Shown: positions 52,837 through 64,000 of the stretch, in pieces
Position numbering within the stretch: position 1 is the first letter of the stretch
Layout: each line of letters starts with the position of its first letter
Origin: Prosapia bicincta
Lineage: Eukaryota > Arthropoda > Insecta > Hemiptera > Cercopidae
DNA length: 64,000 nt
Assembly: GCA_036971475.1 (NCBI GenBank)
Contig: JBAIZL010000001.1
Span: forward strand, 144,526,692-144,590,691
Direction of reading: 5' to 3'
Translations under genes and position numbers: made by a program
Notes under the pieces: model-generated
Database searches by the model: none
Told to the model about the DNA's origin: nothing
Seen by the model: the letters and a program-made list of their open reading frames with translations, nothing else

Positions 52837-52880
<44 letters not shown>
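52706..52880. repeat. Family D partial copy plus (TA)n
   Basis: AATATAGGTTATTCAAATAC and TATATCCAAAGCTTTTCTTT are followed by GGTAAACAGTACAAACATCA and TCAGG. On the minus strand this again gives CTGATGATG ... AAAGAAAA, but the CGAAA part is altered. A TA tract at 52839-52880 ends the unit. Confidence 0.7.
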
Positions 52881-52883
<3 letters not shown>

Positions 52884-52999
52884 CAGGCGTACCCTGATAT
52901 AAACATAATCAGACATCTACATTAAATACAAAGGTAAGTTTAGATGTCTAGATGTATAACTAAACAGTTAAGGTAGTTTGCTGTTAGGTTCAATGTTCC

Positions 53000-53235
53000 C
53001 TCTCTGAGACGAAATACAACAATGCCTTGTTGGCTTTACAAGGGTTCAACAGCATATGTTACTAACTAAGCATGAACCTGTGGCAAGGAGATTAATGCAA
53101 CGTGACTTTCCCTCGTTGTCCGCAAACAAAACCGCTCACATTGGGCCAGTGTGCGCGGAGTTTTAATTGCATTGTTACAAGTGACTTGCAGTTAGCAACG
53201 TTTAGCTTCAGCTTCCAGAAACATTTCTCTTACTT
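53000..53235 (+). repeat. Dispersed repeat family A, copy 3
   Basis: Duplicate of the 31085-31335 block within the segmental duplication, slightly shortened (the GGAAGGAAGGGGG segment is missing). Confidence 0.8.
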
Positions 53236-53910
53236 ATCATAATTTTCTATTGATTATACAACAAATCATAAATAAAGTCTAATTATTAAATATTTCATAA
53301 ATATTTATACTAAATTTTAAATATTTTACTAGATTTATTAAAATATCAGGTATGAAGTATAATCGAATACAACTAATGTACCGTTAATTACAACTAAAAA
53401 AAAAGTATATATTCATTTGAATTTATATATTCACGTAAAATATAGGTTATGAAATATAGTTTTCTCAGAATGGTAACAGTCTTCCACTTTTGTAGCAATG
53501 AATACATGAAGTCACTTTGTTCAGAGAATAACCATATTAGCTGGATAACGTCTTAATTTGAGAATATATTTTCACCTTATTGAGTAAATATTTAGGAAAG
53601 CAAGAATCTAGGCTGTTTGTTTAGCCTACGAATAGTATTGGGAAAATATATTTTTCCAATACGTATGTTTACAAATATAAACAAAGCTGCTTCTTTATCT
53701 TTAAGAAATAGTTATGCAAATGTCAGTTAATAATGCAAGCTTAATTAATATTCCTGGCCTATTCAAATATATAGAATACACTTTTTTAGAGGTTTTGAAT
53801 GTTTTTGTCCATTTTAAAGGAAGTTGGATTTTATTAATTATGCATTTAAAAGCTAAGTACAAAATATTATTAAGTGCGAAATAAAATTAAACAAAAAAAA
53901 TATAATGTAT

Positions 53911-54475
53911 TGTTTAAACGTTAAGACTTGTTTAAACATTAGTGTTTTACAATTTCAATTAAATAGAGTCATCGTAACTTTTTATTTTTTGTCATAGTAG
54001 TAGGTTTCTTAGCTACTATAATATTGTTTTCCAAGCGCTAAAGTAGAATGTTATATTACGATGTTCAACACAATAAAAAAAAAACAATATTTAGGCAAAA
54101 ACAATTGGTGTAGTAAAATTTACGATACGTAAGTAATCGTGTGACAAAATTAATACATTAGTAATTCAGGATTATTTATGTTGAATGACAAATAACACTG
54201 CTTTACCACCATTGGTATACCGTTTTTGCAATATATACCGGATAGATGAGTTCTATATTATAAAACAAACATTTATTTTAAAGCATAAAACCTGATCTTA
54301 TCAGAAATGAAATTATTTATATCTGTTTCTCGACAATATTTAAGTCAAAATTTTTTCCGATTTTTAGAAATATTTGGACGATTAGATAGTTTAAGGTCCT
54401 TTCCACATATTGAGAAATGATTGTGAACAGATGGGTAGGAAACATACGGACGTAGAAGATATAAGTGGGTTTGTA
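53911..54475. other. AT-rich non-coding stretch
   Basis: Lies beyond the end of the younger duplication. Nothing recognised. Confidence 0.5.
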
Positions 54476-54501
54476 GCGTTCAGTATGGAGTTGAAATTAC
54501 C

Positions 54502-54720
54502 TGAAAATAGTTACACACTCTATAGGCGTTAGGAAAAGGTGTATTTCCACCTCGGTAATAGTATTCAAGGGGTAATAATTTACTATTAGGAGGGGACATT
54601 TTGTTATCGAAAGACGCTAACATGAGGTAGACCTGCTCCCACTGAGTTAAGGATAGACCGCTCCACCCAGTAACCAGATTTAGTATACAAGATGCCAATC
54701 TAGTTATATGAAACATAAGA
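54502..54720 (-). CDS. Candidate exon, unrecognised protein segment
   Basis: Part of a 120-codon minus frame (54480-54842) whose right part is AT-driven but whose left part is GC-richer and coding-like, containing TGWSGLSLTQWEQVYLML and a YYYRGGNTPFPNAYR segment. It ends NYFQ followed by a good splice donor, CAG|GTAATT, at about 54502. An AG acceptor-like site follows a pyrimidine-poor stretch near 54700. No domain is recognised. It overlaps the start of the sequence also related to 44.8 kb. It may be a real exon or a fragment of a mobile element. Confidence 0.3.
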
Positions 54721-54779
54721 AAAAATAGAAACCAAATAGAAATAAAATTATATGTAAAATGAGTTTCTCTGACTGAAAA

Positions 54780-55010
54780 TAATTGCTGACTGAAATATAC
54801 GTTGTTATCAGAATTTCCGATACTGTAAAACATAAACCACAAGTGTAATATTCTACCTCTAGTATCACAACTTATACTGCACGTCTTAACATCCTATTGT
54901 TAAATAGTTTTACTGTCAAGTCACGTTTTGCTGCACCAGTCAAATCTCCATTCGATGTTTTGATGTAAATCGAAGTTTGAATGATAACAAAGAAGTACAG
55001 ATAGCGTACT
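54780..55010 (+). repeat. Diverged repeat shared with 44820-45080
   Basis: Counterpart of the 44.8-kb block, same orientation, with ordered short matches listed there. Confidence 0.65.
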
Positions 55011-58000
55011 GGTTACATATAATTGCATTTCGCCGCATATATTAGGTTTAATTTATAAGAATTCCTCTCCAATGGCAGAATATATTATAGTCTCTTGTAT
55101 TCATTCATAATTGCTTGTAGAGCCTGCAGTTACCTATGTAGTTTACTCTCCAAATCCATTTAACAAATTTATTTGTTCACATGGTGACGGAGCTTGATTA
55201 CTTAACATTTCTACAATATTTGTTGAAGATTCGTAACTTACTCATTAAAGACTGTTGTTTAACTGAAAGAAAATTTATAATCGAATTGTGTGAGCAAAAA
55301 TGTCAGTTACGTTTTATGAGCTTGAAATATAAACTATGACTCAATGTTCAAAGTCCTAATCTTCTACATTCAAGATTGAATTAGAAATGACCATTTTGGT
55401 AGCAAAATAATCCTATCAAACGTCCTATTAAAGTTATATTAGGAAAATTGTTAAAACGTGAGTAAAAGTTATTCCATTTTTTTTTATCTTTTAAGAAAGG
55501 GATTTTTCGTTTTGAAGTAGGGTCTCTTCGGTAAAAATTTGTGTGTAGACATCATTAACTTTTGTAAGACATATTAGTATTACTCAAGTACCTTGATATA
55601 TAATGGTGAAGAAATAGATATAAACTCTAGTTATAGACGGCAGCGTATTGGAAAGACGAATAGTTAGGATAATATTATAGTTGTATAATCTTAAAACCTG
55701 TTTCGAATTAAGATAACCTTACGAGTTAACCTTACGAATTAAGCTTCGTATTTTCTTTAAACCTAATTTATATCTCTTCTAAATACATTTGTAATGTTAC
55801 ATTAAATACCTTATTAAAAATGAAACAATTTATACGGGATTACAATCTTACCGAATAAATAAAAACTAAATCAATTCGATTTCTGTGATTTGGTTTCTAA
55901 AAACTGTAAACATAATAAAGACTTTAATATATGTGTCCTATTATTATATGTTGAAATTATCCTAAATAGACAATTAATCATACAGTGAACAAAAGTTGAA
56001 ATAAACTTTGCCAAACTCCCTCAAGCGTTTAAAGTAATAATCTCATATATATTAATCGATATCATATCAAACTATCGCATTACCCTTATACTGACGAACA
56101 TATTTGACACAATAAATTCAAAGCCATAAAGGAATTATTGTTAAAATTTTAAAAAGAATAATATATAAAAAATGAAACAAAACAAAATCCTAAATTTACA
56201 TATAATGTACATGGATATAAGCGTCTGGTTAAATAAAGTTGAGATTAAAATAAAAGTTCAAAGAAATTAAAATTTTTCGGTAAGATTTTTTTTTATATCA
56301 TGCCTTATTCTGCACCACCTTTTAATATCGTTAAAACTACCTAAAATGGGCAAAGCTTAACAACAAAAATTACTTAACAATATTTTATATTTTTTATTAT
56401 AAATTAGATTGACATAACCCAAATCGTATACATAAAAGAGAAAGGCTGAGAAATAGGTATTGTATTTCATCTTCAACAAAGGAAAGGTTTTTAATGTTTG
56501 AACAGTATTGTGTCCAGAATCTGATCAGAAAGATATAAATGCAACCGTTTGTAGATATCTGTTACTAAATAAACCAGTATCTGCGGCGAGATGATAAATA
56601 CAACCTCCCTTCAGGCTTCGCTGATAACAGCAGCTGATTCCAAATGCATGCTGAAGTTACCGATCTGACAGACAACGAAATCCTCTGTCAAGCACAACTC
56701 CGAGATAAATACGTAGCACATATCGTTTGTGCATAGAGAGTGCCTATTTTCAGAGGGTTTACCATTTCATACACAGTTGCCATAGATAATTTCACGTTTT
56801 ATTTTCATTAAAAATGAAGTCTTGCTTATTGTCTATATGTTCCTACATCTTATTTAATCAGTAAAGTTTTATTTGCAGAACATTTTTATATTTTATAAAT
56901 GCTTTATTATGCGACTAGCGTCTTTATATAACCTACGAAAAAAATACTGACCCAGTAACCATTGTTTAGAACATTCTTAAAACAAAGTAATACATCATTA
57001 TTAAAGAAAATATTTTAAAATAAAGTATTCTCAAGCACTAAACCTTTGAAATCACATATTATATTTTTTTTTAATGTAGAATATTTTTTTAAAAAAACTT
57101 AGGGCCTGGTATAACTACGAGCTCTATTTTGGCATGATTTTCGCTGAAGTACCTCCTAATAATGTACATTATAACCTTGATCAATTTACCATGAACCTCT
57201 AATGTTGAGTGTACACTCACACTGAATGGGTATAGCTGTATCGTAAACTATAATGGGCAATATTCTAATCCTAAGACTGAGATAACATTTTTGACGAAAC
57301 CTTCGCAATAGTCCATATTACTTTGCAATCTATATTACAATATAGTCATCACTAGAGATATCTATATTACGTTTATAGAGGAGGATAAATTGGAGTAAAT
57401 CTTCATTAACTCTTCATTATCGATAACAGGAAATGTTTTTATACAACGCAATTGCAGAAGATCAGGGTTGAAGAGTATTTACATTTTAGTTTAACCCAAA
57501 ACAAAAGTTTAATAATAACGTTCACTAACTCATAATCAATAATATATTTAATAGTACTCATAAAACAGTAATAAATTCCGGTAAGTGATCAATGAATTAC
57601 CATTAACACTCATTGCAGATACTCAGTTGTCAGTCAGGTGTGAGTTAATTTTCGTTAATATTTTGATTACTATTAGAACGTTATATACCATAAAGACCAC
57701 TTTCTGCACAAAGAAAACTTATTCTTAATCAGGACTAGTGGAATTATTGTCTAACTGTAAATCGTTATATTTGCTTCTTTTAGGCCATGTGTATGATGTT
57801 CGCATCATATTTCTAATCCACTTTAGTTGTATTAATATACTGCATTAATGCAATATGCACTGTAACACTTATTTTAAAACTTTTGTTTGGGGTTTTTTGT
57901 GTTTCTATTCAATTATTGTTTCGTTTTATTATGTAATTTATTACTATGTTTTAAAAATTATTAGCTTCTGCACGTGATTTAAAGTCGTGTTTCATATGTG

Positions 58001-58240
58001 AAATCTGAGGACGTTCTCAAGATGAAAATAATTGAAACTCATCAGCCTCATAAGAGAATCCATCACTATCATCCTTCAGGGTAGTTATCCCCTACTGTAA
58101 ATATTTCGCAATCACCAAAATTTATAGTAATCTCATCAGGATATCTTTCTCCCAATTAGAAACACTAATTTAGTTACAGTTCAACTTATATTTTATGCTG
58201 CAAAACCGTCATCAGTTGTATGTTTTAATTAGGGTAATAG
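55011..58240. other. AT-rich stretch with one coding-like island
   Basis: Mostly featureless AT-rich DNA. At 56645-56735 a plus-strand frame reads MHAEVTDLTDNEILCQAQLR then DKYVAHIVCA before a stop, in a GC-richer patch (56575-56750). It is too short to assign and is preceded in frame by a stop. Confidence 0.45.
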
Positions 58241-58309
58241 ACATATGTGTGCAGTATCATTGAAAGTGAAGTCTATCGTAAAATGAAAGGTAACAGAAAA
58301 CATGTAAAC

Positions 58310-58459
58310 ATGACAGATTTCTCTGACCCTGCACCACACATTGGCGTGGCCCGCGGGCTGGCCCAAAGAATTATTTTCGCCCCCCTCACCTTCAAGGGTC
58401 ATACAATTCTACTTTACAAGATCTTTGGGTTTAAGGTAATCAAATTGTTTCACGGCTAA
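58310..58459 (+). CDS. Candidate exon in a GC-rich patch, unrecognised
   Basis: Within the 70-codon frame 58247-58459 a GC-rich patch encodes SDPAPHIGVARGLAQR and then IIFAPLTFKGHTILLYK. It is bounded by ACAG near 58318 (acceptor-like) and AAG|GTAATC near 58436 (donor-like). No family is recognised. A decayed element is an alternative. Confidence 0.3.
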   Translation: MTDFSDPAPHIGVARGLAQRIIFAPLTFKGHTILLYKIFGFKVIKLFHG

Positions 58460-58589
58460 TTGTGTTTAACAATAACTGATTTACTTTAAAGTCTTTGAAG
58501 TTTAGTCATGCTCAAGCAATTCTAAACTATGAAATTCAATGAGAGAAATAGGACAACTGTTTTCGACAAACAACAAAGATGACACTAAC

Positions 58590-59390
58590 TTAGATATCAA
58601 CTTAGACCGTTGAAGGAAATGATTTTACAAATACGAGTACACGTGACTAATAGTTCCTTAGTTTGCGAGTGACAATATTTCTGCTATGTAAGATTTTCCA
58701 ACTCAACGAATGTATTGCATTTCCATAAATGGACTCCTGAGTTAATCAAGAGATATATAGTTGCACATAACTAAAACATATTGTTCAAACTAACTCTTTT
58801 ATAAACAAATAATACATTTGTGAATATAAGAAAAAAGTATTTATATTTTGTCATTTGATTCATAGCATTGATGTAAAATACATGTAATTATTTTAAATAA
58901 ATAAAAAAGTAGCTAAATAATTTTTTGTTTCATTACAAAATCTAATTCCAAAGATTCTGACGGTTGACCTTCCGACAAAACGGTTGTATTTTAAACGCTA
59001 TTCATTCTGACGCCAGTAGTTAAAGATCAACCATCAATCAAGGATTGAGACCGTCTTTGTGTTTGTTACAGGTAATAAATCATTGGAGGTTAAGTGATTA
59101 CAAATCCGAGGCAAAGCTGCGACACAGAGATATTTGTTTGTGACTTTATTGCGTAATGTGTCGGAACATAAGGAGGGAGAAATTATTCTTTCGCAGTTGG
59201 AAGAAATGATTTTACAAATACACGTGACTAATATTTCTTTAGTTTGCGCGTAACAATTTTCCAACTCAACGAGTGTTTATATTTTAATATATGGACTACT
59301 GAGTTATTCAAGAGAAATATAGTTGCAAAAAACTAAAACACCTTGTTCAAACTAACTCTTTTATAATAATAACTACAGAAAAATAAACAG
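58590..59390 (+). repeat. Local tandem duplication (~590-bp spacing)
   Basis: 58610-58810 and 59195-59390 share, in order, GAAATGATTTTACAAATAC, CACGTGACTAATA, TTCCAACTCAACGA, ATGGACT...CTGAGTTA and TTGTTCAAACTAACTCTTTT. The copies differ by substitutions and small deletions. Confidence 0.85.
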
Positions 59391-59680
59391 CGTGCGGCAC
59401 TTGATGAGTGACTACTCCTTATCGAGCGTTATGACTATATGTGCGTTAATAAAATCGAATGTCCACTTAATATTCTATTATTATTATTATTTGTATTTAA
59501 TAATAAAATACACAGAATCAATTAGGTTCTTTAAATTAAAAAAATAATAATAATTATTTATTTATGTAGTTTTGGTACGATTTTTATTTAAAATTTCAAA
59601 AAATTTCAAAACTTGTTCAAAATATAACAGTAATAAACAACTATGTAACACAATTATTTATTGATCATTTACATTCTCAT
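59391..59680. other. AT-rich non-coding stretch
   Basis: Nothing recognised; very rich in AATAAT-type simple sequence. Confidence 0.5.
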
Positions 59681-59689
59681 TATTATCTT

Positions 59690-60400
59690 GTACTTCTGAT
59701 AAAAATACTTCATTTTGAATATCATTGTTTTCTAAATATGAAACTATTGGTTTATTCTAACTAAAATATGAAATGAAAGCTCTTGAATAAAATTTACTAA
59801 ATATCTTGTAAATACGGCATCTACCGTTGCTCCATATCTTGTTCTACTTATGTTTTTATCTTATCTTTTGACATTGTTATACCTAAATTATCTTTTACAA
59901 ATTTTACCAATGGATTTAAGGTATTTTCTGCAAAGTTTTTGTTAAAATCACCACTCAAAAACGTTCGCATTCTGTTTCAATTTTAATCAAGTATCTTAGA
60001 AACTCCTTCTGTACATATCCAGAAGTTTTATGTGAAATTTATTTATTTCTTGTTCACTATTTCTGGTTGGAAATTAAACGGCTACAATTAACATTGTTTG
60101 TCCATTTTCTCTATTACAATGGGCTATACAGATATGTTCTATTTCAGAAGCGTCTATCCTAAAGTTGGAAATTATCTTAAATGAAAATCCATATATGAAC
60201 TAACAATATGAGCTGTATCGTTCGCATTGTGGTAAATGGCCACTCTTGCAGCTCTAACATGTTTTTTTGAAATGTACAATGCAATTGATAATGGGAAAGT
60301 CCTAAAGTTCTTCATTGCTCATATTAGTTTCTGACAGTAATAAAACAGTTAAATGTTTTACAATAGTATCATCAAGACCCAGTTTGTGGGCCAGCAAGCT
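59690..60400 (-). pseudogene. Helentron-type endonuclease (EEP family) remnant
   Basis: Minus-strand frames, interrupted by many stops and shifts, show an exonuclease/endonuclease/phosphatase-like order. KHLTVLLLSETNMSNEEL is near 60300-60355 (around the first catalytic SET motif). ARVAIYHNANDTAHI is near 60220-60260. FLSGDFNKNFAENTLNPLV is near 59925-59980, with the GDFN catalytic motif. YGATVDAVFTRYLVNFIQEL is near 59790-59850, with the iDaVF motif. It lies directly downstream, on the same strand, of the Pif1-type helicase end. That domain order is typical of Helentrons. Confidence 0.8.
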
Positions 60401-60528
60401 TTAACAATTAAATGAAAATACTGATAGTCCCGACCTTTGCGTTATGAAATATATTAAAGTTTTACTTATAGTTACTAGAGGATTTCATGAGAGTCTTTTG
60501 AATTCTTCTTGTAATCATTTTACAGATG

Positions 60529-60633
60529 TTAAGTTTCTCCTGCATGATAACAAATATTCCTAATATCTTTTGTAACAATATATAATCTTTCTAATTTTGT
60601 GACTCTTGATAAACCTACATATACTAAATCTAT
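60529..60633 (-). pseudogene. Pif1-type helicase C-terminal fragment (Helitron/Helentron)
   Basis: The minus strand reads IDLVYVGLSRVTKLERLYIV and ends about 15 codons later in a stop. YVxLSRVTxLExLYI is the conserved motif VI end of Pif1/Helitron helicases. The upstream helicase motifs are absent: the sequence turns into AT-rich DNA and a large TA tract from about 60640. This is a 5'-truncated relic of a rolling-circle transposon. Confidence 0.85.
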
Positions 60634-60699
60634 AAAAATTACTTTTGTTTATATACACGTTAAAATTTATTTAGGAAAAAAAATATATGTGAATGTCTG

Positions 60700-60704
<5 letters not shown>

Positions 60705-60778
<74 letters not shown>
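60705..60778. repeat. (TA)n microsatellite
   Basis: About 37 TA units close to the truncation edge of the Helentron fragment. Confidence 0.95.
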
Positions 60779-60780
<2 letters not shown>

Positions 60781-61279
60781 TATGATGAATTTAAATTAAA
60801 CTATTGCCGCAAGGAATCAATCGAGACTGTCGAAGTAAATATATATATAGTCTCGTAATGGATGCGATCAAATCAAACCCGCGCAAAAGTATACAAACAT
60901 ACCGAGCAATAAGAAGTACTCACTTCAAAAATCTTAGAAGGTGAGAAAAACAATTTTATGGGCGTATTATTTTAAAACTATTTCATTTGGAAACCAATCA
61001 GTTATAACTGAATAAGCTACTGGTTCGTCACCATTTGAAAAAAACGCTTAAAAAATATTGCATAGAGCTCCTGAAGAAGTATTTGCTCTGAAGACTACTT
61101 TAACTAAAACTGGAGGTTATTAAAATGTTAGAGTTAGCGCCTTTTGTTATGACATAGCAATTAGTTGACATAGCCGTGAGTACGGAATAATTAGCTTTAT
61201 TTATTAAGTTATTAACTATAAAAATTTCAAATGTGTAGTGTTAGATGTAATTGTGTCTGAGTGTTTAGAAGTTACATTT
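60779..61279. other. AT-rich non-coding stretch
   Basis: No feature recognised between the TA and GT tracts. Confidence 0.5.
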
Positions 61280-61308
61280 AAGTGTGTGTGTGTGTGTTTC
61301 TGTGTGTA

Positions 61309-61358
<50 letters not shown>

Positions 61359-61396
61359 TGTGTGTATGTGTATGTGTTTGTGTGTGTGTATATGTA

Positions 61397-61447
<51 letters not shown>
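61280..61447. repeat. (GT)n microsatellite
   Basis: GT dinucleotides with TTTGTG, TATG and TCTG interruptions. Cysteine/valine frames on plus and threonine/histidine frames on minus are artefacts. Long GT tracts can adopt Z-DNA. Confidence 0.97.
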
Positions 61448-61448
<1 letters not shown>

Positions 61449-61745
61449 ATTTGATACTTATCTAACTATCATGCAAAATAATAATTCCCTGCATTTTTTT
61501 AATTTTTAAGAAATTAATTATTTACGTTGTTTATCTATCTGCCATGACGTACATCATGGTGCAAACAGATTTTAAGAAATGAAATCTAAATAGTTTTGTT
61601 CCTATCTTGAATTTAAATTTGAATCAAAAATTTGAATGTAAAATGACTAGTTAAATGTCCTTCTTTAAGAAAAATATAGTAGCAATAAATCCTACTTCAT
61701 TTAATATATAAATGATTTACATTATTACTATTCTCTAATTATACG

Positions 61746-62060
<315 letters not shown>

Positions 62061-64000
62061 TCCAATATATAGTGAAATAAAACCTCTGTTATTCACGTCA
62101 GTCCACACACACACCAGAGCCAAACAATTATTCACATTTCTTCTATTTTATTCACCTTTCAGCCAAATCTTCTTCACAAGTTCCTGATTTTGTTTTCCTT
62201 TGAATTATAAAAGGTATTGCTGATCTTTGCTGAGACTATTTGTGGGATCTGTCAATCAATTATCTGGAATCTATCCACAGTATAAAATACTGTATGTTAC
62301 AATGCTGTATAAAAATACTGGAATTATTGGCAGTAAACAAACTTTTCACAGATTGGACTTCTTGAAGTAATAGGAACTGTTGTTGCCCCATGCAGTGGCT
62401 CGAACATGTGACGGAATGGAAACTTATTAAAAAGGAGGAGTGACATTGCCCATTTCACGGGCTTCCTTCAATAAAATCGTCAAATCGTCATACCAGACCA
62501 GCTTTCCAACCTGTATTTACAACAATACCGTCTTATACGATGACAGTATTAATACAAGAGATTCTCAAGAGACATTAGTTTTTCAGGAAAAATGCATCCC
62601 TCAGACAGGTAATAAATTACAGACTTGTCGATATCTTCAGAGTTGCCAGAGTTTGGTATAACGTCCCAACTATGTGAGACTCAAAGTTGAATCAGGGGGT
62701 TTTTGCGGTTGTAATGAACTTGGTCTATCAAAAACGTGTTTTACTATCTTCTATATATAGAGAGACCTAACAGAGGTAGTGCGTCTGATTTACATCACGA
62801 TTTAGCCTTAACATTTTTCTTTTTCCTTCTTGTGCAAAACTCTTGATGCAATCGTCGGAGCGGTGTGATCCGAAATACTATAACGATTGCTTACTATTGC
62901 AGTCGATTTTTTATTACCCCGTTATAAGTTAGGGGAAAAGTTCTATACATATTACCTTTAAATACTAATTACTTTTCAAATACCGAAAATGCGTAAAAAT
63001 GTGAAATTTTAAATATTTTGTCAAAATTTGGGTCCTATGCGCGACCTGAAGATATCAACTGATCTAAACCCAAATAAAACAATGTTTTAAGACTTTATTA
63101 GAATACATTGCTAATTATTACATTACGAAAACATCTAATTCAAAAATTTAAACTAGTACTTTCTCCGGGCTATAACAACTTCGAATAAATAAAATGAGTT
63201 TTTTCGGCCCTTCCTAATATGTTACATCCTTCAACTTCATGGGATGAAAATGTACCGCTGTACAATTGTGCGTTTTGATAACACATTTTGAGGTATGGAA
63301 TAATCTCCATTGAGAATAAACAATATACAATTTTAAATTTATGATTTGTGCTTCAGTCAAATGTGCTATTTTTTTTAAGAACTATTTTTTTCTATTTTTT
63401 AATAAAGTGTTTCCGTTGATCCAGTCAAAAAATAAAAACTTTTAAATATATGACAGTAGCTAAAACAGGAGAGGGGGAATAACTTCATAAAAAATCCAGG
63501 ATGGGAGAGTGAATATGTCCACAGTAGTAGAAACAAAACTCCAAACATAGTTACTTTATAGGCAAACATGGTTTTCAGATCTTTTCACTGGATAATAGAT
63601 ATGACGTCAATTGTTTTGAATTATTATAATTTCTTTTAATGATCAAATTATTTGTTCAGAACGCTAATTTTAACAATCCATTTAGTAAATATTAGGGCCG
63701 AAGAAGAGTATACTAGTATCACAGTAGTAGTAGACATGGATAACATGTATTTACCTTAGTACTCATATTGTACTAAGAGTACCTCTTCCTATCGTTGTTC
63801 ATTTTATTATGGAAGTTAGTATACATGGTTAAATAAATCTCTGTAAAGGACTTGAGCCATAGAGTTGTGATAATGCTATCCAAGTACAGATACCTGAACC
63901 ATAAGAATCTAAGATTAAATAAAAATTTAATCGGTAACGAAAGACATATGTTCATTACATTTATTTTTATTTTCTTGTTATTCAAAACCATTTTAACGAT
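62061..64000. other. AT-rich stretch, no recognised gene
   Basis: The plus frame 62440-62661 (73 codons, e.g. CIPQTGNKLQTCRYLQSC) lies in a slightly GC-richer patch and could be an exon, but it has no recognised domain. The rest holds nothing I can support. Confidence 0.5.

Larger units (their letters stand above)
50270..53910 (+). repeat. Younger segmental duplication, copy 2, right part
   Basis: Direct copy of 28370-31955; anchor blocks are given there. It is slightly longer owing to (CA)n at 51685-51710, TA tracts, and an extra complete family D hairpin. Confidence 0.92.

Noticed and set aside
61238..61509. Cys/Val and Thr/His frames
   Set aside because: They are translations of the (GT)n tract.

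Overview
This window looks like AT-rich, intron/intergenic-type metazoan nuclear DNA, most likely from an arthropod. The signs are long (TA)n, (GT)n and (CA)n microsatellites, no operons or prokaryotic gene density, and several animal transposon remnants: a Penelope-like element, a Helentron-type helicase/endonuclease, an insect-common mariner-like transposase, a truncated LINE and a possible piggyBac relic. The species assignment is an inference. I see no intact host gene, no tRNA or rRNA, and no CRISPR array. Most long reading frames come from simple repeats.

Region 1 (about 16-11735) is a giant near-perfect palindrome. Two arms of about 5.7 and 5.95 kb face each other across a spacer of only about 40 bp, centred near 5762. 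Each arm holds the same ordered stack of repeats: terminal modules with TTAGG-like pentamers, 146-bp repeats, a short unique stretch, a 25-bp minisatellite, a ~700-bp higher-order repeat, ~40-bp degenerate repeats and a second terminal module. The terminal module is inverted between the outer and inner end of each arm, so each arm alone looks like a unit with terminal inverted repeats. The right arm carries a private 226-bp tandem duplication plus scattered substitutions and indels. This is the most unusual structure in the window.

Region 2 (about 11.7-34 kb) is AT-rich non-coding DNA. It contains hairpin (MITE-like) elements, copies of a GC-richer dispersed repeat, an old diverged tandem segmental duplication (about 16.5-21.8 kb and 22.9-26.8 kb), a truncated LINE with target-site duplication, and the first copy (27.2-31.9 kb) of a younger segmental duplication.

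Region 3 (about 34-47 kb) has a possible TTAA-flanked piggyBac-like relic (34.1-35.3 kb), a frameshifted Penelope-like element (39.5-41.6 kb) that still shows reverse transcriptase and GIY-YIG motifs, and a decayed mariner-like transposase (46.5-47.2 kb).

Region 4 (about 47-64 kb) holds the second copy of the younger segmental duplication (47.2-48.0 and 50.3-53.9 kb), a few coding-like GC-richer islands that could be exons, a short local tandem duplication, a Helentron C-terminal fragment (59.7-60.6 kb) and large (TA)n and (GT)n tracts. The genes do not form a pathway. The window is a record of repeat expansion, duplication and decayed mobile elements.
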